A stretch of DNA of 64,000 nucleotides, from positions 1,623,501-1,687,500 of the forward strand of contig NC_015945.1 of NCBI RefSeq assembly GCF_000224085.1. The letters run 5' to 3'. Both the position numbers and the translations under genes were made by a program. The notes below the pieces were generated by a model. That model searched no databases and was not told the origin of the DNA. It saw only the letters and a list, made by a program, of their open reading frames with translations. Every line of letters starts with the position of its first letter. The first letter of the stretch is position 1. This stretch comes from Allomuricauda ruestringensis DSM 13258. GTDB lineage: Bacteria > Bacteroidota > Bacteroidia > Flavobacteriales > Flavobacteriaceae. Below are positions 58,840-64,000 of this stretch, in pieces.

Positions 58840-59445
58840 TTATTCTTGATTTGAATTGATGATTGAGTTGAGTATTCTTCTTCCCTTTGGGGTTACAATG
58901 CCCCTAAGGTGATATTCTAAATAGTAGTCCAATAATTCAGGTTTGCTGAATATTTCTGTTGGGAACAAATTATTGTCCTTGATACTGGTTACACCGGTAA
59001 AGTATATTCTGGATACAAATTCAACATTTAGGTTGTCCCTGTAAATGCCCAGTTCCATCCCTCTTTTTACATTTTCGGCAATACAACGGTGGGTGCATTC
59101 AAATTGTATTTCTTTAAGTGAGGTATAGATTTTTGGATAATATTTTTGGAGTTGGTACAATGGGGATGATTTTTCGTCCTTTAAGTGCACCATTATAAAT
59201 TTTTTGATTTCGTACAGTTCTTCAATTGGGTTTTTCTTGAACGCAACAATATCGTCTATGCCACAGGTGATAGTATCCGACATTGTTATTGCGGTCTGCT
59301 CTACCAATTCCGTTTTGTTCTTAAAATGGGAGTAGATCGTTTTTTTGGAAATCCCCATCTCATGCGCCAAATCGTCCATGGTAACGCTCTTAAATCCTAG
59401 GTTTAAGAACATTTCAGTTGCCTTTTGTATAATATTTTCCCTCAT
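58840..59445 (-). CDS. TetR/AcrR family transcriptional regulator
   Basis: A 201-residue regulator. The N-terminal helix-turn-helix is FKSVTMDDLAHEMGISKKTI followed by YSHFKNKTELVEQ, the normal TetR signature. The rest is helical and variable, as for ligand-binding domains. It is the first gene of the tetR-tolC-MFP-RND operon and abuts tolC without a gap, so it likely represses its own operon and is relieved by a pump substrate. The ligand is unknown. The AAACTTT..AAAGTTT dyad upstream at 59471-59497 (in GGAAACTTTAAAA and AAAAGTTTCC) could be its operator. Confidence 0.9.
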   Translation of the reverse strand: MRENIIQKATEMFLNLGFKSVTMDDLAHEMGISKKTIYSHFKNKTELVEQTAITMSDTITCGIDDIVAFKKNPIEELYEIKKFIMVHLKDEKSSPLYQLQKYYPKIYTSLKEIQFECTHRCIAENVKRGMELGIYRDNLNVEFVSRIYFTGVTSIKDNNLFPTEIFSKPELLDYYLEYHLRGIVTPKGRRILNSIINSNQE

Positions 59446-59469
59446 AATCAGGGGGCAAATGTAGGTATG

Positions 59470-59498
59470 GAAACTTTAAAAACAAAAAAAGTTTCCAT
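59470..59498. promoter_or_regulatory. Possible operator of the efflux operon
   Basis: GGAAACTTT (59470-59478) and AAAGTTTCC (59489-59497) form an inverted repeat with about 10 bases between, upstream of the tetR start at 59445. A TetR dimer binding this dyad would give autoregulation. Inferred from symmetry and location. Confidence 0.5.
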
Positions 59499-59657
59499 AG
59501 TTTTACAATTTTTTAACGAAGGGTTCAATGTTTATTTTAATTGGACTCTGTACCATCACTGAACACTGGGGAAATTTGGTGGTCGTTGTTGTTGGTTTCG
59601 GTACGAATGTTTCCCAACCGCCAAAAAAAGGGACTGAATTGCAGTAAATATCTTTTT

Positions 59658-60092
59658 TTAGAATTTTTCTTGTGATGTATCATGATTTTCGTTTTTGATT
59701 TTCTCTATATATGCTTTGAACGCTTCTTCGCCTTCCTCTTTCCAAAATTGATCGTAGTGTTTCCACTCATCAAAATCCCTTCTCCAAGAACCACACTTGT
59801 TGGACGAGTTAATCTTCTTTTTGTGACTTGAACCGCCTTTGCCCTTACCGCCACCACCAAATCCAAATAGGAGCTTTGCCAATACAAAAATGCCCAGGGC
59901 TTGCCAGTAGGTTATGCTAGAGAGACCAAAGATGTCGGGCATGAGCCAGTTCCATAAGCGCATCAGCACATAATTGGCCAACAGGAAGATCAGGACCCCC
60001 AAAATGACCATGGCGACAATTTTAACTACTTTTTTTACGGTGCTTTTCACCTTCTTTTCCACGGCTTTCTCGAATTCTTTTTTATGTTCCAT
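59658..60092 (-). CDS. Membrane protein coupled to an ECF sigma factor
   Basis: A 144-residue protein with two hydrophobic helices (IVAMVILGVLIFLLANYVLM and ITYWQALGIFVLAKLLFGFG), a Lys-rich N-terminus, a GGGGKGKGGSSHKKK linker, and an acidic cytoplasmic-type tail (FDEWKHYDQFWKEEGEEAFK). I do not recognise a named family, though such genes follow sigma-70 genes in many flavobacteria. It starts inside the sigma gene (11-base overlap), so the two are translationally coupled. It might act as an anti-sigma factor; it lacks the usual zinc motif HxxxCxxC, so this is inference only. Confidence 0.7.
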   Translation of the reverse strand: MEHKKEFEKAVEKKVKSTVKKVVKIVAMVILGVLIFLLANYVLMRLWNWLMPDIFGLSSITYWQALGIFVLAKLLFGFGGGGKGKGGSSHKKKINSSNKCGSWRRDFDEWKHYDQFWKEEGEEAFKAYIEKIKNENHDTSQEKF

Positions 60093-60630
60093 AACTCAGT
60101 TCTTTTATATTCTCTAATTTTTTTGATAGTTCCGACATGGCACGGTGCCTTCTCGACATTAGCGTACCTGCCGGTATTCCGGTTCTTTCTGCTATTTGTT
60201 TGTAATTGTATCCTTCAAAATCTATGGCAATCACAATATCGCGATATGCGGGCTTCAAATCTTCGACCGCTTTTTTTAGGGCTTGTTCCATCTCTGGTGA
60301 ATAGCTGTTGTCCGCATCGCCATAAAAGAAATCCGCAAACTCCCGCCATTGTTGGTCAATATCCTCGCTGGGCAACTTTTTCTCCTTTTTGCCACGCATA
60401 ATATCAATAATCCTATTGCGAATGGCATTGTACACAAACCCACCAACATTGGTTATGGGCATGGCATCATCCGACCTGGAAAACATCCGTAGGGCCACAT
60501 CCTGCACAATATCCTCGGCATCCCGTTCCGATGTATCCTGAATTCTCGACTGCACATAAGAGCGCAACGAGCCATACTCCTCATTAAAGAAGTCGGTCAG
60601 GTTATTTCGGTTATCGGTTTTGGCTGCCAT
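60082..60630 (-). CDS. RNA polymerase ECF-type sigma factor
   Basis: A 182-residue sigma-70 family member of the ECF kind. Region 2 is seen in DTSERDAEDIVQDVALRMFS and GGFVYNAIRNRIIDIMRGKK, region 4 in LKPAYRDIVIAIDFEGYNYK and QIAERTGIPAGTLMSRRHRA. The start MAAKTDNRNN has an ATG at 60630. It directs transcription of an unknown stress regulon and, as usual, may read its own operon. It overlaps the membrane-protein gene by 11 bases. Confidence 0.92.
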   Translation of the reverse strand: MAAKTDNRNNLTDFFNEEYGSLRSYVQSRIQDTSERDAEDIVQDVALRMFSRSDDAMPITNVGGFVYNAIRNRIIDIMRGKKEKKLPSEDIDQQWREFADFFYGDADNSYSPEMEQALKKAVEDLKPAYRDIVIAIDFEGYNYKQIAERTGIPAGTLMSRRHRAMSELSKKLENIKELSYGT

Positions 60631-60804
60631 TCAGACGGATCGGGTTGCTTTTCATCTATAGAGACGAAGAATTTTTTTTCTATTGCAGTTTCTCCACAAT
60701 TTTTTTTTGAAAGGATACTTTTTTGTGGATCTGGATGCTTTGTAATCCTGTTTTAAGCCAATACGCCAACCTTAAATTAAATATTTGCACGTATTTTTGA
60801 CTCC

Positions 60805-61788
60805 ATGTCAGATATCGATATCATTAGTAAGTATAGGGAGCAGTTTGTTACGCACTTACAAACAAGGACTAAGTTGGGGAAGCCCAAGAACCTCTACGAA
60901 CCCGTTCAGTATATTTTAGGATTGGGAGGCAAACGGATGCGCCCCGTACTCACTTTGATGACGGCCGAGGCCTTTGGCGGAAAAGCGGAGGATGCCTTGG
61001 ATGCAGCATTGGCTGTGGAAATGTTCCACAACTTTTCGTTGGTGCACGATGATATTATGGACGATGCACCATTGCGAAGAGGAAAAACAACGGTGCATGA
61101 AAAGTGGGATGTAAATACGGGAATTCTTTCCGGGGATGCCATGTTGATCCTGTCCTATCAATTTTTTGAAAACTACCCTGCTGAAATCTATTTCGAACTC
61201 ACAAAGCTTTTCAGCAAAACAGCGCTTGAGGTGTGCGAAGGACAACAGTACGATGTGGATTTTGAGACCCGGGATGATGTAACTATTCCTGAATACTTGA
61301 AAATGATTGAGTATAAGACTTCGGTGTTGGTGGCTGCCGCGATGAAGATGGGAGCCATTGTGGCACAGGCTTCTCAAAAAGATGCAGATGCCATTTACGA
61401 ATTTGGACGTAACCTCGGTATTGCTTTTCAGTTGCAAGATGACTATTTGGATGCTTTTGGTGACCCCAAAACCTTTGGTAAGCAGGTTGGGGGAGACATT
61501 ATGGAAAACAAAAAGACGTATTTGTACCTAAAATCGTTGGAAAAAGCCTCCAAAGATGATCAAGATGGTTTGTTGCACCTGTATTCCATTAAGCCCGATG
61601 ATTCCACAGCCAAAGTGGAAGCGGTAAAGACTATTTTTAAAGAAAGTGGGGCAGTGGACGAAACCAAAAAGGCCATTCAGGATTTTACCCAAAAAGCATT
61701 TGATGCTTTGGCAAAAACTGACCTTCCAGAAAAAAACAAAGCCTTGCTAAAACAATTTGGCAAAAGTTTGATGGAGCGGACGGTTTAG
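60805..61788 (+). CDS. Polyprenyl diphosphate synthase
   Basis: A 327-residue trans-isoprenyl diphosphate synthase. The two aspartate-rich sites are DDIMD (82-86) and DDYLD (212-216), with GGKRMRPVLTLM between the first helices and the REGKTT-like RRGKTTVHEKW. Its product is probably geranylgeranyl diphosphate or longer: the residues before the first site (NFSLVHDDIMDD) have small side chains that would not block long chains, but chain length is not determinable here. It ends 4 bases into the convergent crtY gene. With dxs at 45.5-47.3 kb and crtY next door it would feed carotenoid synthesis. Confidence 0.92.
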   Translation: MSDIDIISKYREQFVTHLQTRTKLGKPKNLYEPVQYILGLGGKRMRPVLTLMTAEAFGGKAEDALDAALAVEMFHNFSLVHDDIMDDAPLRRGKTTVHEKWDVNTGILSGDAMLILSYQFFENYPAEIYFELTKLFSKTALEVCEGQQYDVDFETRDDVTIPEYLKMIEYKTSVLVAAAMKMGAIVAQASQKDADAIYEFGRNLGIAFQLQDDYLDAFGDPKTFGKQVGGDIMENKKTYLYLKSLEKASKDDQDGLLHLYSIKPDDSTAKVEAVKTIFKESGAVDETKKAIQDFTQKAFDALAKTDLPEKNKALLKQFGKSLMERTV

Positions 61789-62927
61789 AATATCCGTTTT
61801 AAAAGTGCTTTGATGAACGGCATCGGTTTAGGAGCCGTTACAATTTTAAGCTCTTCCCATAAATTGGTTTCATTTTCGAGGAATTTTAGAATCAACGAAG
61901 CTTTTCTTCTTTTGAACATCGATTCGAAAATCTCGTGTCCCAAGTGATTTTTATCGTACAAAATGTCCAACAAAAGCATATCGTAGAACATAAACCTGCT
62001 CTTTTCATGGTATTCAGATAACGGTTTGCCTGCTTTTAAATGTTCCACCAATTTGGGTATTTGCCTACTTGTATTATAGAAGGTATATCCCGTACTCGGT
62101 TTGGCCCACCCACCAGCAATCCCAATATTAAAAATACGTTCTGTATTATGTTGATGAAACGGGTAGCAGGTCATGGGGATACTGCCAAATTCGGTTTCTT
62201 CAATGGTGTATTTGGTATCGTTGTAGTTTTCCTTAATGTACCTTTTGATGGCTTCCTCGTACTCGGGTTTTTCCAAAAGATGTTCGGAAAACAAAGTGTA
62301 TTCCACCAAAGCTTCGGTATCCGAAAATGGAAGCACGTACATAAATCGCGTGTTGCCCTTTTGCGGAATGGAAAAATCCATAAAAGTAGCTTCATCCGAA
62401 TTGAAGACCGGTTCCTCTGTTTTAACGAACCAGCCCAAAAAATGCTGTTGCAGAACGGGGAACTCCTTCTGTTTAGTTGGAATTGATGCATCATACAAGC
62501 TGGAAAATACCTTTTTACCTGTATAAATCTGTGATGGGGTAGTGACCGAAACCTCGTTTGCCTGCTCTTTAATATGGGTTACCTCTTCCTGAACCCAAGT
62601 AATGTTCGGATAGGCTTTTACCTTTGGTAAAAAGTGGTTGTAGAAGTCAATGCCGCGGAGCATTTTATAGGTGTAGGGTGCAATGGGTGTTGATTTTTGA
62701 AGCTGTTGTCCGCCCACATAAATGTTGTCCCAAGTTTTGTGTATCAAATCATCAAATGGCCCTTTGCCCTGTTCCCAAAAGCACCAGGTACGGTCATTTT
62801 TTGTTTTATCGTCCCTGTCCAACACCAAAATGGATTTGGAGGCAAAGAATTTGTCCTTGCCCATGGCATCGGCCAACAAAAGGCCAGCAGCTCCCGCTCC
62901 TATAATGATGTAATCGTAGTTGGGCAT
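61785..62927 (-). CDS. crtY: Lycopene beta-cyclase
   Basis: Closes both ends of lycopene to give beta-carotene in the carotenoid (zeaxanthin-type) pathway. The 380-residue flavoprotein has the dinucleotide fold YDYIIIGAGAAGLLLADAM at the start and the CrtY-type stretches CFWEQGKG and FGSIPMTCYPF. The next conserved segments are IGIAGGWAKPSTGYTFYN and ILYDKNHLGHEIFESMF, as usual for bacterial CrtY (rather than CrtL). Convergent to the polyprenyl synthase with 4-base overlap. No crtI, crtB or crtZ lies in the window. Cytoplasmic membrane-associated. Confidence 0.93.
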   Translation of the reverse strand: MPNYDYIIIGAGAAGLLLADAMGKDKFFASKSILVLDRDDKTKNDRTWCFWEQGKGPFDDLIHKTWDNIYVGGQQLQKSTPIAPYTYKMLRGIDFYNHFLPKVKAYPNITWVQEEVTHIKEQANEVSVTTPSQIYTGKKVFSSLYDASIPTKQKEFPVLQQHFLGWFVKTEEPVFNSDEATFMDFSIPQKGNTRFMYVLPFSDTEALVEYTLFSEHLLEKPEYEEAIKRYIKENYNDTKYTIEETEFGSIPMTCYPFHQHNTERIFNIGIAGGWAKPSTGYTFYNTSRQIPKLVEHLKAGKPLSEYHEKSRFMFYDMLLLDILYDKNHLGHEIFESMFKRRKASLILKFLENETNLWEELKIVTAPKPMPFIKALLKRIF

Positions 62928-62968
62928 GGGTTCAAAGATAGGGGAAAGGGGAAATTGGCTATGGACTT

Positions 62969-63304
62969 TTAATGGGATTTCTTAATCAAAGCCTGATTGA
63001 GTCTTGGTAAATCATCTTCAATAATTTGCCAAACTATTTCCAGGTCAATTCCAAAATATTCATGAACAATACGATTTCTGAAACCTCTTAAATAATCCCA
63101 TTCAATTTCTGGATTATCTGTTTTGTACTCTTCATCCAATCGATTGGCTGCTTCACCAATGATTTCAAAGTTTCTGATGACAGCATCAACAGTCTTGCTA
63201 TCACCTTCAAAGTCGGTAAAGCCCATGTCTTTAGTGTAGAACATGATTTTTTGTGCAGATTCAATCATATCACGAATCAAAAGGGCATTATCTCTTTTAG
63301 ACAT
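62969..63304 (-). CDS. HepT-like ribonuclease toxin (HEPN)
   Basis: A 111-residue HEPN-domain protein (DUF86) of the HepT type. The catalytic RX4-6H motif is RNRIVHEY (Arg76, His81, Tyr83), which fits the HepT ribonuclease site and the tyrosine that MntA AMPylates. The usual start LIRDMIESAQKIMFY and DAVIRNFEIIGEAANRL are in place, so it looks intact. The overlap with the nucleotidyltransferase gene (63297-63304) supports the HepT/MntA toxin-antitoxin pair. RNA target is unknown. It could also form part of a phage-defence or stress module. Confidence 0.9.
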   Translation of the reverse strand: MSKRDNALLIRDMIESAQKIMFYTKDMGFTDFEGDSKTVDAVIRNFEIIGEAANRLDEEYKTDNPEIEWDYLRGFRNRIVHEYFGIDLEIVWQIIEDDLPRLNQALIKKSH

Positions 63305-63587
63305 AGATCAAGTCGGATAGAATGGTGTTAAGATATTGTTCTTTGATACCTTTTTTTGAAACCAAATCTACTTTTAAACCCAAAGCTTTTTCAATCTCGT
63401 TGGCCAAATCGATAAATCTGATTCCTATTTTCCCATCAAATTCTACCATAATATCAACGTCGCTGGTATCTGTTTGCTCATTACGAGCATAGGAACCAAA
63501 CAAAGCCATAGAGGATATGGGGTAGCGCTCTTTTAAACGTACCTTAAGCTTTGAAAGCTTGTTTGCTATGTTTTGGGTAGTTTCCAC
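63297..63587 (-). CDS. MntA-like nucleotidyltransferase antitoxin
   Basis: A minimal nucleotidyltransferase of the MNT family that AMPylates the adjacent HEPN toxin. The GSX10DXD motif is exact: GSYARNEQTDTSDVD, with LFGS before it and IMVEF after, and a FIDLANEIEKALGLKVDLV tail. No ATG is present near the N-terminus, so the start may be GTG 63587 or a TTG at 63602 (the longest frame, 101 residues). It is the upstream gene and overlaps hepT by 8 bases. Confidence 0.88.
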   Translation of the reverse strand: METTQNIANKLSKLKVRLKERYPISSMALFGSYARNEQTDTSDVDIMVEFDGKIGIRFIDLANEIEKALGLKVDLVSKKGIKEQYLNTILSDLIYV

Positions 63588-63660
63588 ACTCAAAGTTAAC
63601 AATTCCCTTCAAAAACCTTCTTTTTTGAAGACTCAAGTAGCAAGTTATATCGTTTTGGCA

Positions 63661-64000
63661 TTAGAAAACCGTATACCGCAACCCAAAAAAACCTCGAATA
63701 CCTTGGTTGGGTCCGTATACATAGGTAGGGTCGAACGTAAGCGCATTTGGATTGTTGGGCGTGGCCACGGCATTACCGCTGCTGTCGAATGTAACATCTC
63801 TGTCAAAAGGGTCGTTGGCACGGGCGATGATAAAGGGATTGCCTCGGTTCGGCGTCCAATCCAATAGGTTTTTGATGCCTCCATATACTTCAACATTGTT
63901 CAGTCCCTTATATGTAAACTGAATATTCTGGATGCTCCAAGTAGGGGAGTACTCTCGTCTGGGGTCCAGTTCGCCCAAGAGCGGCAATCGCATCGGACCG
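63661..64000 (-). CDS. TonB-dependent receptor, C-terminal part (cut by window edge)
   Basis: The last 110-odd residues of an outer-membrane TonB-dependent receptor. The reading frame continues past the right edge (GPM before RLPLLGELDPRRE). It ends in the beta-strand run NVEVYGGIKNLLDWTP, then GIRGFFGLRYTVF with a terminal Phe typical of barrel insertion. Such receptors take up siderophores, sugars or vitamins; the specificity is not visible in this part. The gene is probably separate from the HepT/MntA pair, whose start is 74 bases away. Confidence 0.88.
   Translation of the reverse strand, partial: GPMRLPLLGELDPRREYSPTWSIQNIQFTYKGLNNVEVYGGIKNLLDWTPNRGNPFIIARANDPFDRDVTFDSSGNAVATPNNPNALTFDPTYVYGPNQGIRGFFGLRYTVF

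Noticed and set aside
1..64000. rRNA, tRNA or tmRNA genes
   Set aside because: No cloverleaf or rRNA-like sequence was seen in the intergenic spaces, which are mostly short; a covariance-model scan would be needed to exclude small RNAs.

Overview
The window comes from the chromosome of a marine-type member of the Flavobacteriaceae (phylum Bacteroidota), most like Muricauda/Allomuricauda or a close relative. Signs of this are moderately low GC, near absence of Shine-Dalgarno sites, promoters of the TAnnTTTG type, many proteins with Bacteroidota-restricted domains (DUF3078, DUF3109, PitA fused to a PhoU-like domain), and a TonB-dependent receptor at the right edge. No rRNA, tRNA, CRISPR array or intact insertion sequence was seen. 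Naming the genus is inference from gene content.

Layout. 1-9.6 kb: ThuA-like protein, DUF1460 amidase-like protein, MscS channel, ferrochelatase, MATE exporter, secreted lactonase, a coiled-coil/lipoprotein pair, a secreted alpha/beta hydrolase and a zinc-ribbon membrane protein. 9.6-10.2 kb: a decayed IS110-type transposase remnant. 10.2-22.8 kb: Tat-exported Gfo/Idh/MocA oxidoreductase, HD hydrolase with PlsC, bacilliredoxin, DnaJ-like protein, PepSY and HupE membrane proteins, dCMP deaminase, S41 protease, MarC, DUF3109, and a LytTR regulator with its TPR histidine kinase. 22.8-23.9 kb: a gene-poor kilobase with terminators, a 39-codon ORF and repeated TGTAC motifs.

23.9-34.9 kb is the most distinctive block. 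A GMC flavoprotein with a gluconate-dehydrogenase-type subunit 3 is divergent from two short operons holding a lipoprotein TIM-barrel epimerase, a DinB-fold protein, NupG-like and FucP-like MFS carriers, a Gfo/Idh/MocA oxidoreductase, a cytoplasmic TIM-barrel epimerase and two exported DUF1080 (3-keto-disaccharide hydrolase family) proteins. With ThuA at the left edge and the exported Gfo/Idh protein, this looks like an oxidative (keto-sugar) route for glycoside breakdown; substrate and step order are inference.

34.9-64 kb: yicC-gmk-nadD, a GH130-like secreted protein, a DUF6503-like protein, a phosphate transporter with PhoU-like tail plus an OprO/P-type porin, dgt, DUF3078, dxs, tadA, a cold-shock protein, a CLC protein lacking the gating glutamate, aspS, a YwqK/MORN protein, a tetR-tolC-MFP-RND efflux operon, an ECF sigma factor with a membrane partner, polyprenyl synthase and lycopene cyclase, a HepT/MntA toxin-antitoxin pair and the C-terminus of a TonB-dependent receptor. 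Two large stem-loop elements (162 and 215 bp) flank dgt, and two copies of a smaller dispersed palindromic repeat lie near 6.5 and 13.2 kb.
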